This document shows positions 9,065 through 16,912 of a stretch of DNA of 64,000 nucleotides, piece by piece. Location: NCBI RefSeq assembly GCF_000317285.1, contig NZ_AJLN01000037.1, positions 1-64,000 on the forward strand, read 5' to 3'. The position numbers were made by a program, and so were the translations under genes. How positions within the stretch are numbered: the first letter of the stretch is position 1; every line of letters starts with the position of its first letter. The notes beneath the pieces were generated by a model. It had not been told where the DNA came from. It worked only from the letters and a program-made list of their open reading frames with translations, and did no database searches. The stretch is from Chlorogloeopsis fritschii PCC 6912. GTDB taxonomy: Bacteria > Cyanobacteriota > Cyanobacteriia > Cyanobacteriales > Nostocaceae.

Positions 9065-9913
9065 CTAATCCTTAGCCCATTTACAAGCAACACGCAGTAA
9101 CAATCGAAACAAAAGGTCAATTGTTAAGCCAATTAAACCAATCACAATCAAGCCCGCAAAAATTTCATCGGTTTTAAGATATCTTTGAGCGACGCTAATT
9201 CTCCGCCCTAAACCTTCTGTCGCCGCCACTAATTCTGAAACAATCACTAAGTTCCAAGATGCTGCCATATTGACACGGCAGGCATCAATAATATTGGGCA
9301 GAATAAATGGAAAAATTACTTGCAGTAAAACTTGTTTTCTTTCCCCACCCAAAGTATAAGTAGTTTCTAGTAACTCCTTGGGAACAAATTTGACTGCATC
9401 CATTACCATTAAGGTATTAAAAAATAGCGTGCCGATAAAAATCAGCATAATTTTGGGAGTTTCCCCCAGTCCAAAATATAAAATTAGTAGGGGAATAAAA
9501 GCTGGGGCTGGCATATACCGAACAATACCAATAATCGGCTCTAATAATGCTCGAATGCTGGCAAATGTTCCCATTAAAGTTCCTAAAGGAATGGAAATAA
9601 TTGCTGCTAGTAAAAACCCAGCTACAACACGAAACAAACTAAAGAAAATATCTTTTTGTAAATCTCCAGTTCCCAAAAGCCTTTGGAATGCATCCCAAAC
9701 TTGAGTTGGAGTTGGCAGAAACAAAGGTGGAATTAACCCAGTATTAGAAATAATCCACCACAGAAGGATAGGAACAGCTATGGACAAAAACATTAAAGTC
9801 CAAGCCAATTTTCTGGGAATATCCTCAGCAATGCGCCAAAAGACAGTTTGTGATAACATTTTCTGAGGTTGCCTAGAGTTCATGACTTGCAAATCTTCAG
9901 CGTATTGGTTCAT
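9065..9913 (-). CDS. ABC importer permease of the guanidine locus
   Basis: Inner-membrane channel subunit, 282 residues, with about six hydrophobic segments and the EAA-loop region (ETTYTLGGERKQ) that docks the ATPase. The start ATG (9911-9913) overlaps the TGA of the binding-protein gene as ATGA, indicating translational coupling. BPD_transp_1 family, related to SsuC/TauC. Substrate inferred from its neighbours to be guanidine; the fold itself does not show this. Confidence 0.92.
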   Translation of the reverse strand: MNQYAEDLQVMNSRQPQKMLSQTVFWRIAEDIPRKLAWTLMFLSIAVPILLWWIISNTGLIPPLFLPTPTQVWDAFQRLLGTGDLQKDIFFSLFRVVAGFLLAAIISIPLGTLMGTFASIRALLEPIIGIVRYMPAPAFIPLLILYFGLGETPKIMLIFIGTLFFNTLMVMDAVKFVPKELLETTYTLGGERKQVLLQVIFPFILPNIIDACRVNMAASWNLVIVSELVAATEGLGRRISVAQRYLKTDEIFAGLIVIGLIGLTIDLLFRLLLRVACKWAKD

Positions 9914-10929
9914 GATTTCTGTTTTGCAGCATAGGCTTTGACAAAGCGATCGTCAAAGATTTGATTGAGATTAGGCGCTTGTTTAATCAAACCAGTTTCA
10001 ACCAGAAATTTGCTAATTTCTCCGGCAGCATAACTTAAGGATTTCATATCTTTACCAGGGCTAAAAGCTTGCAAATTTTCCTGTAAAGAAAAGATTTTAG
10101 TGCCTGCATCGTAATCCTTATATTCTGCAACCGAAACCCCAGCCCTTTTCGCCATAATTTCGTAAGCTTTTTCTGGATTTGCTTTCATAAAATCTAAAGT
10201 GGCAAACCAAGTATTCACTAAAGATTGCACATCTTGCGGACGTTCATTAATTAGTTGGCGAGTGACAACTAAATGGTCAGGAATTGCACCGGGAAAGTCT
10301 TTAGAACTAAATAATTCTTTACTGCCAGGACGTGATAAAGCTCTTGTAGTAAAAGGTGCAAAAACTCCAACTGCATCAACCTGCCCGGCAACAAAAGCCG
10401 CTGCTGCTGCACCTGTTTCTAATGGTTGAAATTGAATATCAGCTTGAGTTAAACCAGCTTTTTTTAAGCCAAGTAATAACAGAAAATGGTCAACAGTTCC
10501 TTCTTCGGCAGCAACTTTTTTCCCTTTTAAGTCAGCAATACTATTAATACCTTCTCGGACAATAATTTTGTCATTTCCAGTTGAATTATCGTTGACTAAA
10601 ACGATAACTTGATCTGAACCTGCTGCAACTGAGCTAATCGTATCATTCAAAGTTTGAGTGTTCGCATTTAGTTGCCCTGCTCTGAGAGCATTAATGGAAT
10701 CTAAATAGCCATCAAACCACTTCAAATCTACATTAACTTTGTTTGCTGCAAATAACTTTTGTTCTTGAGCTACTTGCCAGGGAAACCAACCAGGCCAAGC
10801 ACTAAAACCTAGTTGAATTGCTGTAGAGTTGTTGGATGTGGAGGTTTGCGGAGATGGCGTACAACTGACAGCAATTATAAAACTGAGTAAAAAGACTGTG
10901 AATAGAGATAGTAAATTGCGAATTCTCAT
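9910..10929 (-). CDS. ABC importer substrate-binding lipoprotein (guanidine locus)
   Basis: A 339-residue periplasmic binding protein of the NMT1/SsuA type, anchored as a lipoprotein: basic start MRIR, hydrophobic core and lipobox IAVSC with the cysteine at about 23. The mature part has the expected features (LGFSAWPGWFPW near the N-terminus, IADLKGKKVAAEEGTVDHF in the hinge region). It is the first transporter gene, 281 bp downstream of hypB. The gap carries a large inverted repeat (11020-11160), so the transporter may be partly uncoupled from the enzyme genes. Confidence 0.92.
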   Translation of the reverse strand: MRIRNLLSLFTVFLLSFIIAVSCTPSPQTSTSNNSTAIQLGFSAWPGWFPWQVAQEQKLFAANKVNVDLKWFDGYLDSINALRAGQLNANTQTLNDTISSVAAGSDQVIVLVNDNSTGNDKIIVREGINSIADLKGKKVAAEEGTVDHFLLLLGLKKAGLTQADIQFQPLETGAAAAAFVAGQVDAVGVFAPFTTRALSRPGSKELFSSKDFPGAIPDHLVVTRQLINERPQDVQSLVNTWFATLDFMKANPEKAYEIMAKRAGVSVAEYKDYDAGTKIFSLQENLQAFSPGKDMKSLSYAAGEISKFLVETGLIKQAPNLNQIFDDRFVKAYAAKQKS

Positions 10930-11019
10930 TTTACCTCACTACTAAATTGTGCATTGATGGAGGTATTAATTATGTTGTTTCAATCAGGTTTATATAGCAA
11001 TCCCAAATCATTTATGAAA

Positions 11020-11160
11020 CTCTTTCTTCCTTTTTTCTTCGTGTACTTTGTGTGCTTCGTGGTTGGTTAAAAACTATAGTTTTCATAGCTTAGTAACGCA
11101 TTAAACTTTTAGCAGAATAACGAACCACAAAGGACACAAAGAGCACAAAGAAAGGAAAGA
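11020..11160. repeat. Long imperfect inverted repeat between hypB and the binding-protein gene
   Basis: A stretch reading CTTCGTGTACTTTGTGTGC (11038 on) and its partner around 11117-11150 (ACCACAAAGGACACAAAGAG, then CACAAAG) are complementary over some 40 bp with mismatches. This is a dispersed repeat type common in cyanobacteria. In the transcript it would form a long hairpin inside the operon and could lower or stabilise expression of the transporter genes. Confidence 0.6.
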
Positions 11161-11210
11161 AAAGATTTGAAATACGAATTAGAAATGATGGGTAGATTAC
11201 GTAAGTTATA

Positions 11211-11921
11211 CTAACTTTTAGCTAGCAGGTGTAAAGCACAATCTTGCTGTTGTTGTGAAGTTTGCGATCGCACCCAATCAAACCAAGCTTCCAATCCCTC
11301 ACTAGTTTTCGCAGAAACAGGAATAATCGTCACATCAGGATTCATTTGCCGAACATTTGCTTCAATCTGGCTAATATCAACATCTAAATAAGGAGCCAAA
11401 TCGATTTTAGTAATTAAAAGACAATCCGCTTCTTGAAACATAATCGGATACTTGAGCGGTTTATCTTCACCTTCAGTCACACTCAATAAAGCAACTTTGG
11501 CGTGTTCTCCAACTTCAAATTCGGCTGGACAAACTAAATTACCAACATTTTCTACCAGCACTAAATCGAACTCGCTAGGATTATACTCATGTTCCAATCT
11601 ATGAATTCCACCCGCTACCATTTTGGAATCCAAATGACAAGAGCGCCCTGTATTAATTGCAATCACAGGGACACCATATTTCCGCAGGCGTTCTGCGTCT
11701 AAATCGGTTGTCATATCCCCTTCAATCACAGCAATTTTTAACTCATCACTCAAAGTTGCTAGGGTACGCTCTAATAGTGCGGTTTTGCCAGCACCGGGAC
11801 TACTCATGATATTGAAACAAATAATTCCCCATTCATCAAAATGCGATCGGTTGTGATCGGCTCCTTGTTGATTGGCATGAAGCAAGTTAATTCCTAATGC
11901 CGCGTCAAATGTTTGATGCAT
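11211..11921 (-). CDS. hypB: HypB-type nickel-insertion GTPase
   Basis: GTPase that works with HypA to load Ni into a metalloenzyme. 236 residues from ATG 11919-11921; an upstream TTG at 11942 is less likely. The P-loop is [10 protein letters not shown]; the switch and base-recognition regions follow (VIEGDMTTD, then [13 protein letters not shown]). The N-terminal His-rich stretch and CxxCGC metal site of some HypB proteins are absent. The gene overlaps the end of hypA by 17 bp. No hydrogenase gene is nearby; its place directly after a Ni-dependent guanidine hydrolase, as in Synechocystis, indicates that it matures that enzyme. Confidence 0.93.
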   Translation of the reverse strand: MHQTFDAALGINLLHANQQGADHNRSHFDEWGIICFNIMSSPGAGKTALLERTLATLSDELKIAVIEGDMTTDLDAERLRKYGVPVIAINTGRSCHLDSKMVAGGIHRLEHEYNPSEFDLVLVENVGNLVCPAEFEVGEHAKVALLSVTEGEDKPLKYPIMFQEADCLLITKIDLAPYLDVDISQIEANVRQMNPDVTIIPVSAKTSEGLEAWFDWVRSQTSQQQQDCALHLLAKS

Positions 11922-12267
11922 AATCGTACTCAATTTTGTCAATTTTCAATTCTCTACCTGAGCGAATATCTTCCATAGGAGAATGACAATCAGGACAGGC
12001 ATATTGCAATCCGATTTGAGGTGAATATTCTTTTTGGCAACGATGACAAAAGGCAATTAGTGGGGTTTCTTGAATTACTAGTTTTACTCCTTCTAAAAAG
12101 GTGTTGCGCGTTTGGACTTCAAAAGCAAATTGCAAACTAGCAGGTTCAACACAAGTAAACTTGCCAACAATTAAATGAATATGGGAAATGTGAGGCTGTT
12201 TTGGTTGAGATTCCCACCAATCTTTTACTGTTAAAATTAGCGCTTTTGTCATGTCTGTTTCGTGCAC
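11905..12267 (-). CDS. hypA: HypA-type nickel metallochaperone
   Basis: Small Ni carrier, 120 residues. It begins M-H-E, the N-terminal Ni site of HypA (continuing TDM where many HypA have LS), and has the zinc knuckle C74-x2-C77 and C91-x2-C94. The start codon is GTG, directly followed by CAC (H2), so the Ni ligand position fixes this start; GGAGGTGA just upstream is an excellent ribosome site and overlaps the TGA of the hydrolase gene, a sign of tight coupling. Its client is inferred to be the adjacent guanidine hydrolase. Confidence 0.93.
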   Translation of the reverse strand: MHETDMTKALILTVKDWWESQPKQPHISHIHLIVGKFTCVEPASLQFAFEVQTRNTFLEGVKLVIQETPLIAFCHRCQKEYSPQIGLQYACPDCHSPMEDIRSGRELKIDKIEYDYASNI

Positions 12268-12270
12268 AAT

Positions 12271-13461
12271 TCACCTCCATTCTTCAACTAATTGCGGTTG
12301 GGCTTCTGGGTGAATATATGCAGGTTTTTCTTGACGCGGTAACTGTCCGGATACAACTAAATGTGCCATAGTATCACAAATCACTCGCGTCGCCATTAAT
12401 GATGTCATATCGCTAATATCGTAGGGCGGCGACACTTCTACAACTTCCAGTCCGCACACAGGCGCATTTTGGACAATTTTACCCAATAAATACAGCGCTT
12501 CACGCGGTAATAACCCACCAGGTTCCGGCCAACCCGTGCCAGGAACGAAGCCAGCATCAATGCAGTCAATATCGAAACTGATGTAAACACAGTCTGTACC
12601 GTCTAATGCTCTTTCTAAAGCAAAATTGACGGCTGCATCTAGCCCCATTTCTGTGATATCTGTGACTGTTAAGATATTTGTGGCTCTTTCTCGACAAACT
12701 TTGACGCCTTGTCGCGGTACTTGCCAGCCACCAATTCCTAATTGCACTAGGTTTTTCGCCGGAGCATTTTTGATATTTGTGGCATGGAACCAGGGACAAG
12801 TATGCATTCTTTCATCCAAGTCTGTTTCCTGGGTATCAACGTGGCGATCGAAGTGAATAATTCCTACTTTTTTATCGCCTAAATGACGACAAACTCCCCG
12901 AACTGTGGGAAAACCAATTGAGTGATCGCCTCCCAAAATGATGGGGAATGCACCGGAACTAAAAATGTGGGCAATGCCTTTGGAAATCTGATCGAAGGAT
13001 TTTTCATTATTGGCGGGAATAGTGAAAATATCACCGACATCACACAGAGTAATCTGCTCGCGCAAATCCACGCCCAATTCAAAGTTATAAGGAGTATATA
13101 ATGCCGAAATGCGGCGAATGCCTTGAGGGCCAAAACGAGTCCCTGGTCGATAAGTTGTGCCAGAATCGTGGGGTACGCCGACAATTGCAACGTCGTATTC
13201 ACCAACTTTGCGCACATCTTCTAAATAAGGTGCTTTTAAAAAAGTATTAATCCCGGCAAAGTGGGGAAGTTCACCGCGAGAAAAAGTAGGAATCGAGCGA
13301 TCGCGTATACTTTCTGCTGCTTCTAATCCAAATTCTAATCCTTTAGACACTTCCTGCTGCCAACCCGTGAGCGGCAAATTTGCTTCTTTTTCCAATGCCC
13401 GACTTGCTTGTGAAGGTGGGCGGAAATGAGAATTGGAGTTATTAGAAGATTGCTCAGTCAT
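12271..13461 (-). CDS. gdmH: Ni-dependent guanidine hydrolase (ureohydrolase family)
   Basis: Predicted to hydrolyse guanidine to ammonium and urea; often annotated as agmatinase (SpeB). 396 residues from ATG 13459-13461; a TTG at 13491 lies in the terminator T-run of the riboswitch and is rejected. Metal-ligand motifs of the fold are present: GGDHS, HFDRHVD (most agmatinases have DAH) and SFDIDCID; PGTGWPEPGG replaces the usual PGTGTPEPGG. This tryptophan, the long N-terminus, the hypA-hypB-ABC neighbours and a ykkC-I riboswitch upstream together match GdmH of Synechocystis (Sll1077) rather than agmatinase. Activity itself is inferred. Confidence 0.92.
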   Translation of the reverse strand: MTEQSSNNSNSHFRPPSQASRALEKEANLPLTGWQQEVSKGLEFGLEAAESIRDRSIPTFSRGELPHFAGINTFLKAPYLEDVRKVGEYDVAIVGVPHDSGTTYRPGTRFGPQGIRRISALYTPYNFELGVDLREQITLCDVGDIFTIPANNEKSFDQISKGIAHIFSSGAFPIILGGDHSIGFPTVRGVCRHLGDKKVGIIHFDRHVDTQETDLDERMHTCPWFHATNIKNAPAKNLVQLGIGGWQVPRQGVKVCRERATNILTVTDITEMGLDAAVNFALERALDGTDCVYISFDIDCIDAGFVPGTGWPEPGGLLPREALYLLGKIVQNAPVCGLEVVEVSPPYDISDMTSLMATRVICDTMAHLVVSGQLPRQEKPAYIHPEAQPQLVEEWR

Positions 13462-13494
13462 ATTCGGGAAAAGAATTTTCAAAATTTGCAAGGC

Positions 13495-13553
13495 AAAAAC
13501 TATAGCCCGGGCAAGTCATAACAGTCTGAGATTCTGCTATGTACCTCCCGGGC
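13495..13553 (-). terminator. Expression platform (terminator) of the guanidine-I riboswitch
   Basis: On the minus strand the 3' edge of the aptamer reads GCCCGGG (plus 13547-13553). Downstream lies its complement CCCGGGC (plus 13505-13511), followed by TATAG and a five-T run (13495-13499). Pairing these would give a terminator, while guanidine-stabilised aptamer folding would hold the first strand and allow read-through into gdmH: an ON switch. Confidence 0.75.
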
Positions 13554-13646
13554 TTTTTTCCCGCCGTGTAGCCAGTTTTTATGAAACTGGGTGCCTCTCT
13601 TGGACCAGTCGTTTAACTTTGAGAGTGTTAAACCGGAACCCTAGAA
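13542..13646 (-). promoter_or_regulatory. Guanidine-I (ykkC) riboswitch aptamer
   Basis: The minus strand contains the conserved blocks of the ykkC class I aptamer in order: CTAGGGTTCCGG (complement of 13633-13644), GACTGGTCCAAGAGAGGCA (around 13593-13611), then ACACGGCGGG and GCCCGGGAGGT (13543-13569). A variable hairpin (CCAGTTT/AAACTGG) sits between them. Position, about 80 bp upstream of the hydrolase start and in the sense direction, supports the call. It senses guanidinium and controls the whole downstream group. Confidence 0.93.
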
Positions 13647-13737
13647 GCTATTTGTATTTACCCGATAGCTAAATAGTTTTTGTGTGATTATTTTTATAAT
13701 CAGTTTTTATTGATATCAAAAAGTCTTTCACGAAAAA

Positions 13738-13751
13738 GTATCAATACTTAC
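13738..13751 (-). promoter_or_regulatory. Candidate NtcA-binding site of the guanidine operon
   Basis: The 14 bases read GTA-N8-TAC on both strands, the NtcA consensus. On the minus strand, TATCAA (a fair -10 box) starts 22 bp downstream, the spacing of NtcA-activated promoters, and the riboswitch begins about 70 bp further. This would place guanidine use under nitrogen control. Confidence 0.6.
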
Positions 13752-13974
13752 AAAATTCCTGAAAATGCTTTGTAGAAAAGGATAACGTAGTTGTAATTTT
13801 AGATAACGATTTGTTAAGTTAAGGGGTGGTTAATTAATACAGCAATCCCAAATCATTCATAAAAAATTTCTGTTTCCTGTTCCCTGTCCCCCTAATTGTA
13901 TGCCAGACCACTGTTCATCCTCTAAATCTATGCCAGCGTTATAGAGATGATCTAATCTCCGAAAGGAGAAAAAT
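13752..13974. other. Intergenic region upstream of the guanidine operon
   Basis: AT-rich sequence followed by the low-complexity TTCCCTGTCCCC stretch typical of this genome. No gene seen. Confidence 0.4.
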
Positions 13975-14181
13975 GTGGTCAAGGTCAAGGTTTTAGTCAA
14001 GACGACAGACGGAGTTGATGTCAAGGTCAAAGTTGTAATCAAAGATGTTGTTAGGGTTAAGGTTCGCGTTCTCGTCAACAAAGAAGTTGGTGTCAAGGTT
14101 AAAGTTCAAGTCCGCAATCTGCAAGAGTCCAATATCCTAACGAGTGAGGAGAAAATCGGCGATCGCCTAAGAAATAACTAA
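13975..14181 (+). CDS. Possible short Val/Lys-repeat protein
   Basis: A 68-codon frame with GTG start at 13975 and GGAG at 13965-13968. The first ~47 residues alternate hydrophobic and charged residues (VKVKVLVKTTDGVDVKVKV, later VRVKVRVLV and VGVKVKVQVRN), made from an imperfect hexamer repeat of the type GTCAAG/GTTAAG. Such a pattern would form amphipathic beta strands. The opposite strand is open too (Thr/Leu-rich), as expected of repeat DNA, so it may be a non-coding repeat. No homologous family is recognised. Confidence 0.35.
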   Translation: MVKVKVLVKTTDGVDVKVKVVIKDVVRVKVRVLVNKEVGVKVKVQVRNLQESNILTSEEKIGDRLRNN

Positions 14182-14240
14182 ACCAGGGCAGCATTCCTAC
14201 TACTCCTTTTCCACCCAAAGATTACCATTTAGCCCCCGCG

Positions 14241-14300
14241 GTGCGTTACGGCTAGTTCTTTTCTCTTAAACTCTCAAATCCTTCCATAGCCGTAACACAA
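14241..14300. repeat. Dispersed palindromic repeat, copy 1
   Basis: GTTACGGCTA and TAGCCGTAAC bound a core with CTCTTAAACTCTCAAATC. A related copy with the same core and arms TTGCAGCTA/TAGCCGCAA lies at 49462-49520. The arms form a stem; the core is the most conserved part. Confidence 0.7.
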
Positions 14301-14648
14301 CGGCAATAAAACGAGAACTCAGAGCAGCGGCTACTTACCCTACCCTGCGGGAAGGGCTTTGCCCAACGGTGTACAGAAGCCACTACTCTACGAGAAGCCG
14401 CCCACTCTCCGAGAAGCCAGGCTACGCCTGTCTACCGGGCGTCTACGTGTCTACCGCCGTTCTGAAGTTTGGTGGGCGGAAAATCTGACCGTTTTTTACC
14501 TCCCCTACTTATACTTAACCCAAGATTCTTAAGATTACTTTTTTAAGAAAAAGCGTTAATTATAAATCTTTAAAAATAAACTAAATATAATTAATTTTCC
14601 TGGTTATTGAAACCAGGACTAAGAAAATATTGACTTCATGCTTCATTT
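14301..14648. other. Repeat-rich intergenic region
   Basis: It contains short G/C-rich palindromic repeat pieces (for example CTACGAGAAGCCG and CTCCGAGAAGCC, 14390-14460), then AT-rich sequence. No gene was recognised. Confidence 0.5.
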
Positions 14649-15338
14649 TTACAGTCTTTGCAGAAGACTTAATCCATGAGTATCAGTTCCACAGGAATTG
14701 TAAAGACCGTGTTTAGCAGCTAGCTGTTGCACTTGTTGTGATTCTAAAGCACTCGGTCTCCAAGGGTTAGGGTTATTGTAGGCGTAAAAAGTTTCCACAC
14801 CATTAATACCAATTTCGGCAGCAGCAGGAATCAAGTCCAAATGCGATCGCCTGTAACGTGCTGGGTGAGCAAGTACAGCCAATCCACCAGCTTTATGAAT
14901 AGCAGCAACCACATTTGCTGCTTGATATTCTTCACCTGTCACAATTCTTCTTTGAATATATGGTTTCATGTTGGGGTGTTCGAGGTTGAAGGCATAACCT
15001 AAAATATGAACTTCCACACCCAAAAGATTGGCATTAATTTCTACACCAGTCCAAAGCTGAGGAACTGTAGCGTCTGGGTTGTGATGCTGCCAATCTTTCA
15101 GCCAATTTTGTGCTGCTTGGTATCCACCTACAGTGTGGTGATCGGTAATAGCAAGCCCTTTCAAACCGATAGCGATCGCTTGTTCCATCAACGTATGTGG
15201 CTGCAATTTTCCATCAGAGTAGATGGTGTGCATATGAAAGTTAAAATGCCTTGGACAACTTTGGGCATTGATGTTTTGAAATACCTCTGCCAAGGATTCT
15301 TTAGTCGCAGAATAAGTCGGAGCAAAATTGACAGCCAT
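14649..15338 (-). CDS. PHP-domain phosphoesterase
   Basis: A 229-residue metal-dependent hydrolase of the PHP family (phosphoesterases related to the histidinol-phosphatase and polymerase-associated PHP domains). Motifs: FHMHTIYSDG (HxH near the N-terminus), ITDHHT, EINAN, AHPARY and the C-terminal GTDTHG. The start is the ATG at 15336-15338 preceded by GAGGGGG; the longer frame to 15413 has no such site. The usual substrates of stand-alone PHP proteins are nucleotides or short oligonucleotides such as 3',5'-nucleoside bisphosphates; the actual substrate here is unknown. Confidence 0.88.
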   Translation of the reverse strand: MAVNFAPTYSATKESLAEVFQNINAQSCPRHFNFHMHTIYSDGKLQPHTLMEQAIAIGLKGLAITDHHTVGGYQAAQNWLKDWQHHNPDATVPQLWTGVEINANLLGVEVHILGYAFNLEHPNMKPYIQRRIVTGEEYQAANVVAAIHKAGGLAVLAHPARYRRSHLDLIPAAAEIGINGVETFYAYNNPNPWRPSALESQQVQQLAAKHGLYNSCGTDTHGLSLLQRL

Positions 15339-15708
15339 AACCCCCTCATTTTTAAATTTGGTGATAGTTAACACTCCAACACGACAAACACATAGCTTGG
15401 TCAGTTCCAGCACTTTAATGTAGTGTTAGCAAGCTTTTTTTAAGCTTAGTTAGCTAAAGTTTTCAATATGTTAAGACTACGTTAGCAAATTCAAACGCTC
15501 GTAGTCATGAGTATTTCCGATTAGCGATATCAATAAAAGTCAGAAGTATTGCCAATAAAGGCATTTATTCTTTAAAAAGAACCCAGAACAAAAAATGCAG
15601 AATGCAATTAGTGGGAGATTTAAGGCGTTGCGTTAGCTAGCAGTTTCCTGTAAGGGTGGCAGTGCGTCCTGGGGGAGAACCCCGTTGTAGCAACTGCCGT
15701 TTAGAATT
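15339..15708. other. Intergenic region with small palindromes
   Basis: About 370 bp holding the promoter of the PHP gene and, near 15645-15705, a GC-richer repeat piece with short hairpins. No gene seen. Confidence 0.4.
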
Positions 15709-16485
15709 CTAGTCTGCGGGACTTAAGTGACTAAATTCATTCATTGTTCTAGAAATAATCTCTAGTAGCTGTTGCTGAGATGAATGCACAAAGAAGTGAT
15801 CGCCAGGAAGCATATGAACAGAGAAAGAATTGCACGTTTGCTCTTGCCATGCTAAAAGTTGATCGTAGCTAACTTCTTGGTCTTGTAAACCACCACAGAC
15901 AGTAATAGGACAATTTAGCGGTGGTTGCTCTGCATAAACATAAGTTTCTAGAACTGCAAAATCTGCTCGCAGAATGGGTAAAAAAAGTTGCATCAGTTCG
16001 CTATTTTCTAGAACTGATGTGGGAGTACCGTTAAAACGACGTAGTTCTTCCAAAAACTCCTGTTCTGGTAAATTGTGAATAGGTGGCTCTGAATTGGGAA
16101 CTTGAGGAGCGCAGCGACCAGAGATGAAGAGGTAATTTGGGCTAATACCGTATTGTTTGCGAAGTAGACGGGTAAGCTCAAAACTCACCAGTCCGCCCAT
16201 ACTGTGACCAAAAAAGGCGAATGGTTTGTCTAAATATGGTTGAATAGCAGATGCGATCGCTCTGACAAGAGGTTCTAGCCGGGTGAATGGAGGTGACTTC
16301 ATTTGAGTTCCTCGCCCAGGAATTTCTACGGGGCAAAGCTCAATTGTCGCTGGTAAATAGTCTCGCCATTGGCGAAAAATTAGAGAACTGCCACCTGCAT
16401 AGGGAAAACAGAATAGCCGTACTGATGCTTGAGGATTAGGTTTAGGGCAGGTAATCAAAGAGTTCAAAAATTGTGTATTTGTCAT
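15709..16485 (-). CDS. Type II thioesterase (GrsT/RifR family)
   Basis: A 258-residue alpha/beta hydrolase that frees wrongly loaded acyl groups from the carrier domains of NRPS or PKS enzymes. Motifs: FCFPYAGGSS near the N-terminus, EIPGRG, the nucleophile GHSMGG, and the catalytic histidine in PGDHFFVHS. The ATG at 16483-16485 is preferred over a TTG at 16503. Length is typical. There is no NRPS or PKS gene in the window, so it either serves a distant cluster or is a leftover of one. Confidence 0.9.
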   Translation of the reverse strand: MTNTQFLNSLITCPKPNPQASVRLFCFPYAGGSSLIFRQWRDYLPATIELCPVEIPGRGTQMKSPPFTRLEPLVRAIASAIQPYLDKPFAFFGHSMGGLVSFELTRLLRKQYGISPNYLFISGRCAPQVPNSEPPIHNLPEQEFLEELRRFNGTPTSVLENSELMQLFLPILRADFAVLETYVYAEQPPLNCPITVCGGLQDQEVSYDQLLAWQEQTCNSFSVHMLPGDHFFVHSSQQQLLEIISRTMNEFSHLSPAD

Positions 16486-16524
16486 TAATTTCAAAGGCGA
16501 CAAATAATTTTATCTGATCATAAT

Positions 16525-16558
16525 AATAGCGCCAACCTTACTACAGGCAGGCGCTATT
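16525..16558. terminator. Hairpin between the thioesterase and GlsB-like genes
   Basis: AATAGCGCC (16525-16533) and GGCGCTATT (16550-16558) form a 9-bp stem. The T-run (CTTTT) is on the plus side, the minus side is weaker. It probably ends transcription of the minus-strand gene at 16640. Confidence 0.5.
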
Positions 16559-16639
16559 CTTTTAATTTAATTCAGGGATAAAAATAGTGAAAGTAATTCC
16601 CTGAAGTTTACTATAATAAATTAACCACAATTGGGCTTT

Positions 16640-16912
16640 TTATACAGTGCTGCGACGAGTTAAAGCGTTCCAGATGAAAATGGCGATAATCGCACCAAGA
16701 ATTGCTAACAAAATACCGGGAATACTCAAAGTAGGAGCGGCCAAAGTTAAGGTTCCTGTACTGAAGAATACGCCTAAAGTACCGCCAATAAACGCACCAA
16801 TGATACCTAATAAAATTGTTCCCAAAATACCGCCACCTTGATGACCGGGATAGATAGCTTTGGCAATAGCACCAGCGATTAGACCTAAAACAATCCAAGC
16901 AAGTATGTTCAT
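16640..16912 (-). CDS. GlsB/YeaQ/YmgE-family small membrane protein
   Basis: 90 residues, three hydrophobic segments with glycine-rich turns (GLIAGAIAKAIYPGHQGGG, then GIIGAFIGGTLG). This matches the transglycosylase-associated (GlsB/YeaQ/YmgE) family of stress-linked inner-membrane proteins; despite the name, no enzyme activity is established. An AGAG-like site precedes the ATG. The gene stands alone between two hairpins. Confidence 0.9.
   Translation of the reverse strand: MNILAWIVLGLIAGAIAKAIYPGHQGGGILGTILLGIIGAFIGGTLGVFFSTGTLTLAAPTLSIPGILLAILGAIIAIFIWNALTRRSTV

Noticed and set aside
8206-10929. Nitrate or taurine transporter
   Set aside because: The family is broad; the riboswitch-linked locus indicates guanidine, although the transporter sequence alone cannot tell.
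11211-12267. Hydrogenase maturation genes
   Set aside because: No hydrogenase or other hyp genes are near; the Ni enzyme next door is the hydrolase.
12271-13461. Agmatinase (SpeB) of polyamine synthesis
   Set aside because: Riboswitch, hypA/hypB and transporter context and the GTGWPEPGG motif point to guanidine hydrolase.
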